In this document: positions 18,097-27,369 of the stretch, piece by piece
Position numbering within the stretch: position 1 is the first letter of the stretch
Layout of the letters: the number at the start of each line of letters is the position of its first letter
Assembly (NCBI RefSeq): GCF_900129315.1
Contig: NZ_FQUS01000013.1
Coordinates: 84,693-148,692 of the forward strand
Direction: 5' to 3'
DNA length: 64,000 nucleotides
Origin: Fodinibius roseus
GTDB lineage: Bacteria; Bacteroidota; Rhodothermia; Balneolales; Balneolaceae
Position numbers and translations under genes: made by a program
Notes under the pieces: generated by a model
What the model saw: only the letters and a program-made list of their open reading frames with translations
Told to the model about the DNA's origin: nothing
The model's database searches: none

Positions 18097-19230
18097 ATGA
18101 ACTTTCCAAAACGTACCTTAGCCCTTTTAACCGGACTAATCCTTGCAGGTTTTTTTACTCTTGCACAGGCCCAAACAGATGAATACGAGCTGGATGGCAT
18201 GACCTTCGGCATGCCGGAAGCAGAAGTCTTCACTGAAGACTATGACGGGCCTCCCGTGGTAGGCGAATATTTGACAATGTTACCCAACCTCAAACCGCTG
18301 GATTATGAAGGTAATAAACATCACGAGGTCCGAATTGATATTATCGCCCAGGAAATAGAAGTGGCCGACGGGGTCAAATATAAAGCATGGACATTCGGTG
18401 GTACAGTTCCCGGTCCGGTGTTGCATGTAAAGGAAGGCGATCGAATTACTTTCGTAATGAAAAACCGTTCAGACGAAGAAGTGACGATCACAGAACCTAC
18501 AAAAGAAGGTTCTCCCTTTATGCAGCAGGTCGCTGAAAACAACTTTATGAACGCGCAGCCGGGTACCATGCCTATGCCGCACTCCATGGATTTCCATGCG
18601 GGAACCGTTGCAAAAGATGACAAGTGGAGAAGTATTTCTCCGGGCGAATCCATTACGTTCGACTGGGTTGCCAATTATGCAGGCTCATATATCTATCACT
18701 GCGGTACGCCCAGTGTACTTATGCACACGGCTATGGGGCAGCACGGAGTGGTTGTCGTATCCCCCAAGGATGGCTACGGCACAGATTACGAAGTCGATAA
18801 AGAATTCGTAGTGGTTCAATCCGAGTATTACCTGAAGAAAGGTGCCGGCGACTTATACCAGTACGATTTTGAGGCCGCTCAAAGTGTAAATCCATCCCAT
18901 GTGGTATTCAACGGGCACCAGACCATCCTGCATGACCGACCTCTGGAAGCCAGTGCCGGCGACCGTGTTCGCCTGCATGTTTCAAACAACGGTCCCAGCG
19001 GCACCTCCAGCTTCCACGTAATCGGTGCCATATTCGATCGTGTTTGGTTGGAAGGCCATCCTTTTAATGAAATGCGCGGAATGCAGACCGTATTGTTAGG
19101 TGCTTCAAGCTCTGCCACGATAGACTTTATCGTGCCTGAAGAAGGGAAATACATCCTGATCGACCACGAATTTGCCGATGCCGAGAAGGGCGCCACGGGT
19201 ACCCTGAAAGCCGGTCCCCGTATCAACTAA
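18097..19230 (+). CDS. nirK: Copper nitrite reductase, stand-alone (copy 2)
   Basis: A 377-residue secreted NirK paralogue with a classic signal peptide cut after AQA. Domain 1 has MPHSMDFHAG and YIYHCGTPSVLMHTAMGQHG, giving the type 1 (His, Cys, His, Met) and type 2 (His, His) ligands and the catalytic Asp. Domain 2 has SSFHVIGAIFDRV and ILIDHEF for the remaining His residues. There is an insert rich in Glu, Met and Pro at about residues 130-160 and no cytochrome domain, so it needs an external donor, perhaps the cupredoxin or azurin encoded downstream. It begins the second nirK-nirV-sco module and has its own operator region. Confidence 0.93.
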   Translation: MNFPKRTLALLTGLILAGFFTLAQAQTDEYELDGMTFGMPEAEVFTEDYDGPPVVGEYLTMLPNLKPLDYEGNKHHEVRIDIIAQEIEVADGVKYKAWTFGGTVPGPVLHVKEGDRITFVMKNRSDEEVTITEPTKEGSPFMQQVAENNFMNAQPGTMPMPHSMDFHAGTVAKDDKWRSISPGESITFDWVANYAGSYIYHCGTPSVLMHTAMGQHGVVVVSPKDGYGTDYEVDKEFVVVQSEYYLKKGAGDLYQYDFEAAQSVNPSHVVFNGHQTILHDRPLEASAGDRVRLHVSNNGPSGTSSFHVIGAIFDRVWLEGHPFNEMRGMQTVLLGASSSATIDFIVPEEGKYILIDHEFADAEKGATGTLKAGPRIN

Positions 19231-19274
19231 CCATCATCACCTATAATTACTTATAACTATTAATCTATCTTGCA

Positions 19275-20087
19275 ATGAAATTCCTGACGAACATAGTACC
19301 TGTTACCATCCCGCTGCCCTCGCTGGCGGTGGTGATGGTTTTCGGTCTGGCAGCGGCCGCCCGGGCCCAGACGGACAGGGTACTGGTTCCGTCGGGATCA
19401 TTTCATTCCGTAATGCCCGAAGTGAAGGGAGAAGCCGTTCCGGTAGATTCTTTCTATCTGGATATTACAGCTGTAACCAATGAGAAGTTTGCAGAGTTTA
19501 CAGATCAAAATGAAAATTGGCGGCCGGATGAAGTACCGGCTGTATTTACAAACAAAGGGTATTTGAAACACTGGCAAGAAGAAGGCCACAAGCCGGATTA
19601 TGAGCGTATTGGCCGTGAACGTCCCGTAACTAATGTGTCATGGTTTGCCGCAAATGCGTATTGTCAATGGAGCGGGGGACGCCTTCCCACACTGAATGAG
19701 TGGGAATATTCCGCACAACTCATGGATTTCGATTCATCCGAAGCGGTAAGTGAATTTACCGCAAAATTAGTCAGCTGGTACTCCAGTGTGGACACCAATA
19801 ACCTCGGAGAAGTAGGATCTACCGGTATAGAAACCCGAGTAGGCGTGAAGGACCAGTTCGGGCTAATCATGGAATGGGTGCAGGATTTTAAACCACCCGT
19901 TTCCGACGATCTTTCCCTGGATTGCGGTACGGTCGGAAGAATGCAGCAGCTCGGCAACGCATACAGCTATGCCGCTTCTATCCGCTATATTACCCGCATG
20001 AGCTATAATCCCAAAAGCTCCATCGGCACGATGGGCTTTCGCTGCGCCTATGATATTGGCCCGAAACTCGAATCGAACGAACCATAA
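19275..20087 (+). CDS. nirV: NirV, formylglycine-generating-enzyme-like protein (copy 2)
   Basis: A 270-residue paralogue of the NirV at 16.1 kb, with a signal peptide (AAARAQ). Shared motifs are FYLDITAVTNEKFAEF, RPVTNVSWFAANAYCQWSGGRLPTLNEWEY, GLIMEWVQDF and TMGFRCAYD. The two copies diverge widely outside these blocks, so the duplication is old or the modules were acquired separately. It lies 44 bases after nirK2 and seven before the second SCO gene. A NirK-specific maturation role is inferred from position. Confidence 0.88.
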   Translation: MKFLTNIVPVTIPLPSLAVVMVFGLAAAARAQTDRVLVPSGSFHSVMPEVKGEAVPVDSFYLDITAVTNEKFAEFTDQNENWRPDEVPAVFTNKGYLKHWQEEGHKPDYERIGRERPVTNVSWFAANAYCQWSGGRLPTLNEWEYSAQLMDFDSSEAVSEFTAKLVSWYSSVDTNNLGEVGSTGIETRVGVKDQFGLIMEWVQDFKPPVSDDLSLDCGTVGRMQQLGNAYSYAASIRYITRMSYNPKSSIGTMGFRCAYDIGPKLESNEP

Positions 20088-20093
20088 AAAAAC

Positions 20094-20702
20094 ATGAAAA
20101 CACTTCCCATCATATTGATCTTCCTTTTTGGGGGGACATATTTGTATGCCCAGCATCACCACGCAGCGGATAACGAACTGGAAGCCGGGAAAATAAATGC
20201 CGGGCACTCGCTGTATCACCTGGATGCCCCGTGGACAACTCACCGGGATGAAACTGTCAAGCTCAGCGATTTCAGAGGATCGCCTATTATTGTTGTAATG
20301 TTTTATGGAAACTGCAGGGAAGTGTGCCCGATTTTAATTCAGGATACCTGGCGCCTGTACAACAGGGTAGATACCTCCCGGAGAGAAACGGTGAAGGTGC
20401 TGGCCATTACTTTCGATACCGAAAATGATACTCCCGAGGTATTACGGGAATACGCGAACTATGAACAGCTGGATATTCCCGGCTGGCATTTCATGACCTC
20501 CGAAGACGCAACTGTTCGCAGCCTTGCCATGATGCTGGGCGTGCAGTACTCAAAAAAGAGCGATGGCCATTTTGCTCATACCAATCTTGTCACGGTATTG
20601 GATGAAGAAGGCAAAATCGCCCGGCGTGTCGAAGGATTAAACCAGCCAATGGAAGAAGCGGCCGCTGTCATTGATAGTATGAATAAGGAGGAAAAGCTAT
20701 GA
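20094..20702 (+). CDS. SCO1/SenC copper chaperone (copy 2)
   Basis: A 202-residue SCO protein with a cleavable signal (LYAQ) and a His-rich mature N-terminus (HHHAA). The copper site is CREVCP with the distal His in HFAHTN; GHSLYHLDAPWTTHRDETVKL begins the thioredoxin fold. It lacks the lipobox of copy 1. The stop overlaps the next start by four bases, so the cupredoxin is translationally coupled. It probably supplies copper to NirK2 and/or the cupredoxin. Confidence 0.92.
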   Translation: MKTLPIILIFLFGGTYLYAQHHHAADNELEAGKINAGHSLYHLDAPWTTHRDETVKLSDFRGSPIIVVMFYGNCREVCPILIQDTWRLYNRVDTSRRETVKVLAITFDTENDTPEVLREYANYEQLDIPGWHFMTSEDATVRSLAMMLGVQYSKKSDGHFAHTNLVTVLDEEGKIARRVEGLNQPMEEAAAVIDSMNKEEKL

Positions 20703-21154
20703 AGTATTCTGCAATATTATTTTTCTTTGGCTGTTTATGGATGGGCAACGAGGTGCTTGCCCATAAGAGTCAAACGCTTTATATAGATACGGTTAGCGTT
20801 GAAGTCCACGGCACAGGTGAAAAGGCGCGATTTGAACCCGCTGTTGTAACCATTAGTCCGGGCGATGTCCTTCAGTTCGTAGTACGTGAGGGACGACATA
20901 CCGTAACCGCTTATCATCCTGACAACCGGCGCCCTCTTAGAATGCCCGGATCAGCCGAATCTTTTGACTCCGGATTGCTGGCAAGTGGTGATGTCTGGTT
21001 TTTGACGATCTCCCTCGCGGGCGTGTATGATTATTACTGCCTCCCGCACGAACAAATGGGCCACGCGGGACGCATTATTGCGGGTGCTGTTGAGGCTGTA
21101 CCGGACTACCCTGCAGAAGGCATGCCTCCGGCTGTACTCAAGATATTTAATTAA
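20699..21154 (+). CDS. Periplasmic cupredoxin
   Basis: A 151-residue secreted type 1 copper protein (signal to about residue 22). The fold starts with FEPAVVTISPGDVLQFV; ligands are His in EGRHTVTAYHP, Cys and His in YYCLPHEQMGHAG and probably Met in the same loop. It resembles pseudoazurin/halocyanin-type plastocyanins. Being coupled to the SCO gene and next to nirK2, it is a likely electron carrier for nitrite reduction. Last gene of the second module proper; a repeat element follows directly. Confidence 0.85.
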   Translation: MKYSAILFFFGCLWMGNEVLAHKSQTLYIDTVSVEVHGTGEKARFEPAVVTISPGDVLQFVVREGRHTVTAYHPDNRRPLRMPGSAESFDSGLLASGDVWFLTISLAGVYDYYCLPHEQMGHAGRIIAGAVEAVPDYPAEGMPPAVLKIFN

Positions 21155-21156
21155 AA

Positions 21157-21295
21157 GAGGGCCTTGATTAACCATGGGTTTTGTTCAACAGCATCCCCTG
21201 AGCGATTTTAAAACCGCAGTGTATACACAATACATGAGAATGTTGAAATCGCGAACATGCAGCATTTGGGCAAAACAACGGTTTTGCAAAGGCCT
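21157..21295 (+). repeat. Interspersed palindromic repeat, copy A
   Basis: About 139 bases, bounded by GGGCCTTGATTAACC and GGTTTTGCAAAGGCCT, with inner arms GCGATTTTAAAA and GAAATCGC. Its right end is about 60 bases before the azurin start and so lies in that gene's leader. Confidence 0.75.
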
Positions 21296-21355
21296 ATAAA
21301 AATGAATCATTTTAACTACACAACACAAACAAATAAATCCCAACGAGGACCTATT

Positions 21356-21811
21356 ATGAAATCACTAACAAAAATAACAGTAATTCTGGCCGTTTTATTC
21401 ACCGGCATTGTTTCATCGGCGATGGCGCAGAGAACTATAGAAATCATTGGAACCGATCACATGAAGTTTGACGTGACGACGATTGAAGCCACCCCCGGCG
21501 AGGAGATTACCATCAGGCTTACCACCAAGAGTAACCTCCCCAAGCAGGCGATGGCTCACAACGTGGTGGTCGTAGACAACGATATTGATGTTAATGAATT
21601 TGCAAACGCTTCGGCCCGTGCCCGCGATAACCAGTACCTTGCTCCGGACTACGAGGATGATATCATTGCAGCCACGGATTTAGCCGGCGGCGGTGAAACC
21701 GTTGAGGTAACCTTTACGGTGCCCGAAGAGGAAGGCGATTATGAATATATCTGCTCCTTCCCGGGACACTATGCAGCCGGTATGAAGGGAGTATTGACCG
21801 TCAAACAGTAA
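21356..21811 (+). CDS. Azurin-like blue copper protein
   Basis: A 151-residue secreted cupredoxin (signal cut after AMA). Ligands: His in AMAHNV, Cys and His in CSFPGH and Met in AAGMKG. The start is taken at MKSLTK because a longer frame (to 21257) runs back into the repeat element. It is a paralogue of the lipoprotein azurin at 1.9 kb but soluble. Following the second nir module, it is a candidate electron donor to NirK2 or to a nitric oxide reductase or oxidase elsewhere. It has its own terminator. Confidence 0.92.
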   Translation: MKSLTKITVILAVLFTGIVSSAMAQRTIEIIGTDHMKFDVTTIEATPGEEITIRLTTKSNLPKQAMAHNVVVVDNDIDVNEFANASARARDNQYLAPDYEDDIIAATDLAGGGETVEVTFTVPEEEGDYEYICSFPGHYAAGMKGVLTVKQ

Positions 21812-21844
21812 TAACGGTTTACATACTTCCTATGTTTTATCGAG

Positions 21845-21894
21845 AGACCCGGGAGAAAACGTGCTTCGGCAGTTACTCTTCCGGGTCTTTTTTT
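21845..21894 (+). terminator. Rho-independent terminator of azurin gene
   Basis: AGACCCGG pairs with CCGGGTCT across a 28-base loop, followed by seven T residues; about 35 bases after the azurin stop. Confidence 0.85.
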
Positions 21895-22006
21895 ATCCAC
21901 CCGTATTTGGAACTGTGCAGTGACTTGCCCGGCGCAAGAAACGCATCATGCAATTCCTTTCGCTTACAGCCCTTCCCCCTGCGTCAAGCCTCATGGCTCA
22001 TTTCAA

Positions 22007-22798
22007 TCACTCCTTGAGAATCGATTCATCCAGCATGTCCGTATCCTCAAACACAAAATAATTGGCGAAATAGATCCCTAAAAATACCGACAGGATCGTA
22101 CCGGAGAAGATGGCCACCATAATCATAATCTGGTATTTGATAGCTATAACGGGAGAGCTGCCGCTGAGGATTTGCCCCGTCATCATACCGGGCAGTGAAA
22201 CCAATCCGATAGTAGCCATAGAAGCCAGCGTGGGATTGGCAGATTTCTGCAGGGCTTCGCTGATAAAGGAATGCAATGCCTCGTTCCGGGTGGCGCCGCA
22301 GGCAAGAAAAAACTGGTAGCGCTCCCTGTGCTCACTCAAACTGTAATAAAACGCATTGATACCGATGACGTTGCTACGCAGACAGTTTCCGAGCACCATG
22401 CCGGTAATAGGGATGGTGTACTGAGCAGCCAGGAATTTCGGAAGCTGAATCACCGCCTCCAGGAAAAAGAGATCAATGACAATAATACCCAGGAAAGTCG
22501 CACCGAACACAGGGATCAAAAGTGATTTCCTGCGTTTGAGATCGCTGCGGTCGATGGTGGCGAAATCGGCCACCAGCACCATAATCATGATCCAGCCGGC
22601 ATTTATCCACGCATTATCGTACTCAAAAAGGTATTCCAGGTAGTACCCGACGAACAGCAGTTGCAAGACCATCCGCAGCGAAGCGGTAAACAGTTTCCTG
22701 TTGAGCCCGGTCCGATACTTCCACAAGATCCAGGCCGGCAGCAGCAAAATAAGGAAGGCAATCGCAAGTTGTATCCACGAAAGATCTATAATGTCCAT
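22007..22798 (-). CDS. fetB: FetB-like ABC permease
   Basis: A 263-residue UPF0014/FetB permease with about seven transmembrane helices. Signature stretches are ASLRMVLQLLFVGYYLEYLF, PITGMVLGNCLRSNVIGINAFY, LACGATRNEALHSFISEALQ, and ATIGLVSLPGMMTGQILSGSSP. E. coli FetAB exports iron and improves resistance to oxidative stress. The start codon overlaps the last base of the fetA stop, so the pair is translationally coupled. Confidence 0.9.
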   Translation of the reverse strand: MDIIDLSWIQLAIAFLILLLPAWILWKYRTGLNRKLFTASLRMVLQLLFVGYYLEYLFEYDNAWINAGWIMIMVLVADFATIDRSDLKRRKSLLIPVFGATFLGIIVIDLFFLEAVIQLPKFLAAQYTIPITGMVLGNCLRSNVIGINAFYYSLSEHRERYQFFLACGATRNEALHSFISEALQKSANPTLASMATIGLVSLPGMMTGQILSGSSPVIAIKYQIMIMVAIFSGTILSVFLGIYFANYFVFEDTDMLDESILKE

Positions 22799-23415
22799 TA
22801 GTTTAGCTCTATGATGTTATCGGCGTGTTCAACCCAGAAAGGATCGTGGGAGGTGGAGACGATCGTTTTATTTGTATGTGCAAGCAATAGATCGGCTGCG
22901 CGCCGTTTAGAGGCCCGGTCAAGGGCCGAGGTAGGTTCGTCTAACAGCAGAATCGGTTTGTCCAGCAGGTGGCAGATCGCCAGTCCCACGCGCTGACGCT
23001 GTCCGGTCGAGAGATCCCTGAACGGTTTGTCAAGGTTGTCACCGGACAACCCCAATTGATTTAATGTACTGATGCAGGTTTCGCGGCCGGGGATCTTTGC
23101 CTGGTTGATTGCAAAACGAAACGGCTTCCGGATAACCTCATCCACGGTTCCGCTGCCCAGATCCAGATCCTGCGGCAGCCAGGCGGTGTTCCTTCGTATT
23201 TCCCGCCGGCCCTTGCCGCTGTGAAATTGAATGGATCCTCCGGCAGGCTTCAGAAATCCCAGGAATAGTTTCAGCAAAGTGCTTTTTCCCGAACCGGACT
23301 CCCCTTTGAGGATCGTATGCTTTCCCCCCGGGATCCGGAAGCTGAACCCTTCCATCACCACTTCATCGCCGAATCGGACCGTCAAATCGGAACAGGTTAT
23401 GAGCGTGTTTGTCAT
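22798..23415 (-). CDS. fetA: FetA-like ABC ATPase
   Basis: A 205-residue ATP-binding subunit: Walker A LKGESGSGKSTLLKLFL, Q-loop WLPQDLDL, ABC signature LSTGQRQRVGLA, Walker B ILLLDEPTSALD and switch His in STSHDP. Start chosen at MTNTLITCSDL, which has a strong G-rich ribosome site (AAAAGGGGGGG) nine bases upstream. It forms a transporter with the FetB-like permease encoded next to it. Its start overlaps the stop of a small upstream ORF. Confidence 0.93.
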   Translation of the reverse strand: MTNTLITCSDLTVRFGDEVVMEGFSFRIPGGKHTILKGESGSGKSTLLKLFLGFLKPAGGSIQFHSGKGRREIRRNTAWLPQDLDLGSGTVDEVIRKPFRFAINQAKIPGRETCISTLNQLGLSGDNLDKPFRDLSTGQRQRVGLAICHLLDKPILLLDEPTSALDRASKRRAADLLLAHTNKTIVSTSHDPFWVEHADNIIELN

Positions 23416-23723
23416 CGGTGCCCCCCCTTTTCCCCGATCGTAAACTGTCGATCGAACGACCATCGCCCCCCCCTGATCAGCAGAAAGAGACTGCTCAAAA
23501 ACATAGCAAGGTCCGCGCGCATTTCGTGAGCCATCGGCCAGAAGCCATAGCTGGAAAGTTCACGAAGCGTAAAGGGACCAAAGGAAGCTCCGAACAAAAC
23601 CTGCAGCAGTTCGGAGTCGTTACGGGTCTTTTTTCGCATTTGTACCAGAAAGAGAACATATTGATACTGATATTTGTTTAAAAACCTATTGCTATTCACA
23701 TGCATGCATTCTGATATGTTCAA
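23412..23723 (-). pseudogene. DoxX-like C-terminal fragment
   Basis: A 103-codon frame ending FGPFTLRELSSYGFWPMAHE and then a helix plus LIRGGRWSFD, the typical end of DoxX/DoxD-like membrane proteins. Only the last third of such a protein is present and the N-terminal 30 residues look non-homologous. It overlaps the fetA start by four bases (ATGA), so translation of the fragment could influence fetA. It may alternatively be a genuine short coupled gene. Confidence 0.4.
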
Positions 23724-23779
23724 TATACCGGGCTAAACAACTATGGTATATAAATTTTCTGTTTATAAAAAGTATTTTG

Positions 23780-23923
23780 CAGGAGGCTTTGGTAAACCAG
23801 GGGGAGGACAATACCAACCCCAGAGCGATTTTAAAAATCGTGTTATACAAACCATGGATGAGGATTTCGAAATTGTGATAATGTAATGATTGGGTACAAC
23901 TACGGTTTTACATTGGACTCCTG
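23780..23923 (+). repeat. Interspersed palindromic repeat, copy B
   Basis: About 144 bases from GGAGGCTTTGGTAAACC to GGTTTTACATTGGACTCC. It aligns with copy A through AGAGCGATTTTAAAA and ACTACGGTTTT. The right inverted repeat is decayed. Confidence 0.65.
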
Positions 23924-24017
23924 TAAAACACTTTTATTAGTGGAAGTGACACAAAAATGCTAAGTTTAGCCATTAGTTTTGATCAATCGATTTTTATCAA
24001 TTCATAAAAGTAAGCGT

Positions 24018-26066
24018 ATGGAATTTCAACGAATACAAAAACGACTGTTTTCGATTCTGATCTGTATCATACTTCCTGCCATGGCACCGGGACAGGATTC
24101 ATCACCGGAACAGGGGTTGACGCCCCTCCAGGTAGCTCACCTGCAGCAGGTTGATGAAATTGCCCTGTCTCCTTCCGGCGAGAAGGCCGCCTACACCCTA
24201 AGCAAGCAGGCTGACCCGCGGAAGAAAAACAAACCGGCTGAAAGCAGCCTGTATGTGCGCAATTTGTCATCACCGGAATCCATTCCGTTTGTAACAACCA
24301 TGGATGTCAGCAATATCGCCTTTCGTCCCCACCAGGGAAGTATTACGTTTTTAGGCAAACGTGAAAAGGACAAAAAGGTCGGGCTGTTCGAAATTTCATT
24401 ATCCGGCGGAGAGGCCCGGCGCATCTTATCCTTTCCTACCGGTATAAGCGATTATTCATGGGCGTCTGACGGTAAACTGCTGGCCTTCCTGGCCCCTGAT
24501 ACCACTACTGAACCGGAACCAACCCTCCCCTACGAACCGAGAATTTATGAGGAGAACCTTACAAACCAGCGCGGCTTTATAACGGATCTGTCCACCGAAA
24601 ATAATCCACCACGGCAGATACAGGTGGAGGGTTCGGTGTACCAGGCAGAATGGGGACCCGAACAAAAAAAGCTGGCCATCGCAGCGGCACCAACCCCCCT
24701 CGTAGATGACTACTACATGCACCAGCAGGTAATGATTCTGGATTCCCTGGGACAGCAGACACTGGTGGAAGTAGACCACGAGGGGAAACTGGGTCCTCTG
24801 GAATGGAGCCCGGACGGGACGAAGCTGGCGATGCTGGGTGGTGCCGATATCCACGATCCGGCCCCGGCCCGGCTGCATATCGTCTCGGCGGCAGATGGAT
24901 CCGTGCAGCAACTTCAACCCCGGTTTGAGGGGGCGTTTGAGCAATTCCAGTGGACCGGAGAAAATGAACTTCACTACCTGGCCAGCAAAGGTGTCTGGTC
25001 CATCTACGGCAGCATCACCGCAGACGGGTCCACTATGGAGCCCGTTATTGATGAAGGAGGTCCCTACCTGGAGAGCTTTGATCGGGCTGCTGACGGTACC
25101 GTTATTTTCGTTGCCGACCATGCCACACATCCACAGGAGTTGTACCACTATCATGCGGATAAAGATACGGTCCAGCGACTGACAAACAGCAACAAATGGC
25201 TGGCGGATGTCGCACTGGGAAGGCAGGAAGCCGTCAGCTGGACCGCCTCTGACAGTACGGTCTTGCAGGGACTGCTGATATACCCACTTGACTATCAAAA
25301 AGGGAAAAAATACCCCTTGATAACGACGGTACACGGGGGACCCGAAGCGCACTATGACAATGGCTGGCTCACAAGTTATTCCACTCCGGGACAGATGGGG
25401 GCGGCAGAGGACTATTTTGTTTTTTATCCCAATTACCGGGGTAGTACAGGGCGGGGCGAGGAGTTCGCCAAAAGCAGCCAGGCTGATATGGCCGGCGCAG
25501 AGTTCGATGATATTGTCGCAGGAGTCGACGAATTAATCAAGGGGGGGCTGGTGGATTCATCCAAAGTAGGCGTCACCGGCGGCTCATACGGGGGATACGC
25601 CACAGGCTGGATGGCCACGCGCTATACCAACCGCTTTGCGGCCGGAGTGATGTTTGTGGGTATCAGCAACAATATTTCGAAATGGGGGACCAGCGATATT
25701 CCTGAAGAGCTGTACCTGGTGCACGCCCGCGAGCGGATCTGGCATGATTACCAGGGGTTTTTAGAACGAAGTCCTATCTATTATGCCGGCCAATCGGAAA
25801 CGCCGCTGCTCATCATGCATGGCGAGGAGGACACCCGCGTCGATCCGGGCCAGTCGTATGAGCTCTACCGCCATATTAAAACCCGCACTGATACGCCCGT
25901 GCGCCTGGTACTATACCCCGGAGAGGGACATGGCAATGTAAATGCCACCGCCCGATACGACTATAATATCCGCATGATGCGCTGGTTTAACAAGTATTTG
26001 AAAGGCGAAATGGATAACCAGCCGGACAGCGAACTGGAGATGCAAAGCAGATCCGTCCGAAGCTAA
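24018..26066 (+). CDS. Secreted S9 family prolyl oligopeptidase-like peptidase
   Basis: A 682-residue serine peptidase with a signal peptide (cut near APGQ; an upstream ATG at 23979 would extend it). Residues about 30-430 form a WD40-like beta-propeller with repeats such as WSPDGTKLAMLG. The C-terminal alpha/beta hydrolase carries TVHGGPEAHY, the nucleophile Ser in GGSYGGYATGW, the Asp in HGEEDTRVDPGQS and the His in PGEGHGN. The family (dipeptidyl or acylaminoacyl peptidases) clips small peptides in the periplasm or outside. It stands alone between repeat element B and a 274-base gene-free stretch. Confidence 0.93.
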   Translation: MEFQRIQKRLFSILICIILPAMAPGQDSSPEQGLTPLQVAHLQQVDEIALSPSGEKAAYTLSKQADPRKKNKPAESSLYVRNLSSPESIPFVTTMDVSNIAFRPHQGSITFLGKREKDKKVGLFEISLSGGEARRILSFPTGISDYSWASDGKLLAFLAPDTTTEPEPTLPYEPRIYEENLTNQRGFITDLSTENNPPRQIQVEGSVYQAEWGPEQKKLAIAAAPTPLVDDYYMHQQVMILDSLGQQTLVEVDHEGKLGPLEWSPDGTKLAMLGGADIHDPAPARLHIVSAADGSVQQLQPRFEGAFEQFQWTGENELHYLASKGVWSIYGSITADGSTMEPVIDEGGPYLESFDRAADGTVIFVADHATHPQELYHYHADKDTVQRLTNSNKWLADVALGRQEAVSWTASDSTVLQGLLIYPLDYQKGKKYPLITTVHGGPEAHYDNGWLTSYSTPGQMGAAEDYFVFYPNYRGSTGRGEEFAKSSQADMAGAEFDDIVAGVDELIKGGLVDSSKVGVTGGSYGGYATGWMATRYTNRFAAGVMFVGISNNISKWGTSDIPEELYLVHARERIWHDYQGFLERSPIYYAGQSETPLLIMHGEEDTRVDPGQSYELYRHIKTRTDTPVRLVLYPGEGHGNVNATARYDYNIRMMRWFNKYLKGEMDNQPDSELEMQSRSVRS

Positions 26067-26340
26067 GGGCCTGATCTTTTGGGGTCCTGAGGGGAGCCTG
26101 TACGGCGGATTAGGCATAAAATTGTAAAATGATATATATGGAGATTGCTTTTATCTTGTTAACTATTACTTTTAAGTAATGCGTGGTGTGGCTAACTGGC
26201 CTGACAGCGTGCCAAGGGAAATTAACTCCTGTTAGTGTCCTTGCCAAACCAATAGTAACAGGTTTTATGGACACTGAAGACCTATTGAAAACCAACTGCA
26301 CAACGCGTTTTATGTTATGATTAACTAACTCCTTACCGTT

Positions 26341-27366
26341 ATGACAAAATTGATCTCAACGCTCATTGCTGTATTGTTCATCGTTTCTGCTTTTGTCTTA
26401 ACCGAACAGCCCAAAACGAATGTAGAGACGGATGCAGAGGTAGAGGTATCCATAACCGAATGGGAAGTGCCCTGGGAAGACAGCCGTCCCCGTGATCCTT
26501 ATGTAGCTCCTGACGGCGATATCTGGTTTGTCGGACAACGTTCCCATTATGTGGCGGAGTTCGATCCCGATACGGAAGATTTTCAAAAATTTGATCTGCA
26601 AGAGGGTGCCGGTCCCCATACCGTTATTGTAGATGAGGATGGAACGCCCTGGTACGCCGGCAACCGCGCCAACCATATCGGTACCGTCAATCCTGAAAGC
26701 GGAGAAATCAATAAATATATGATGCCGGATGACAACAGCGCCCGCGACCCGCATACGATGGCCTTTAACCATGAAGGTGATATCTGGTTTACCTCGCAGG
26801 GCGCCAACTCGGTCGGTAAGCTGGACGTGGAAACCGGAAACCCCCAAATCATAGCCGTGCCGACCCCGCGGGCGCGTCCCTATGGAATCATTATGGACCG
26901 CAACATGGAACGTCCCTGGATTTGCCTGTTTGGCACTTATAAGCTGGCAACCGTCGATCCCGGTACGATGGAGCTCAAAGAAATCGAGCTTCCCAGCGAA
27001 GATGCACGTCCCCGCCGACTGGCTCAAACCTCGGACGGCGTGATCTGGTACGGCGATTATGCCCGCGGCTATATCGGCCGGTATAACCCGGAAGACGGCT
27101 CATTTGAAGAATGGGAGATGCCTTCCGGGGAACAGTCCCGTCCATATGCCGTGACCGCAGACGACCAGGATCGTATCTGGCTGGTAGAGACGGGCGTAAG
27201 TCCCAATATGTTTGTAGGCTTTGATACCGACAAGGAAGCATTTATCAGCTCCACGCCAATTGAAAGCGGCGGGGGCACAGTGCGGCACATGGTCTTTCAC
27301 GAACCCACCCGTTCTATCTGGTTCGGGACCGATACCAATTATCTGGGACGGGCCCAAATTCAATAA
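26341..27366 (+). CDS. Streptogramin-lyase-like beta-propeller protein
   Basis: A 341-residue secreted or membrane-anchored protein with a hydrophobic N-terminus. Seven propeller blades repeat the pattern D-G-x-I-W-F/Y (PDGDIWFVGQRS, EDGTPWYAGNRA, HEGDIWFTSQGA, SDGVIWYGDYAR, DQDRIWLVETG) as in virginiamycin B lyase (Vgb). Most environmental members are not proven antibiotic enzymes; the N-terminal segment and calcium-like DPDTEDF turns suggest a periplasmic binding or lyase role. It stands alone, with repeat copy C just after its stop. Confidence 0.8.
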   Translation: MTKLISTLIAVLFIVSAFVLTEQPKTNVETDAEVEVSITEWEVPWEDSRPRDPYVAPDGDIWFVGQRSHYVAEFDPDTEDFQKFDLQEGAGPHTVIVDEDGTPWYAGNRANHIGTVNPESGEINKYMMPDDNSARDPHTMAFNHEGDIWFTSQGANSVGKLDVETGNPQIIAVPTPRARPYGIIMDRNMERPWICLFGTYKLATVDPGTMELKEIELPSEDARPRRLAQTSDGVIWYGDYARGYIGRYNPEDGSFEEWEMPSGEQSRPYAVTADDQDRIWLVETGVSPNMFVGFDTDKEAFISSTPIESGGGTVRHMVFHEPTRSIWFGTDTNYLGRAQIQ

Positions 27367-27369
27367 ACG

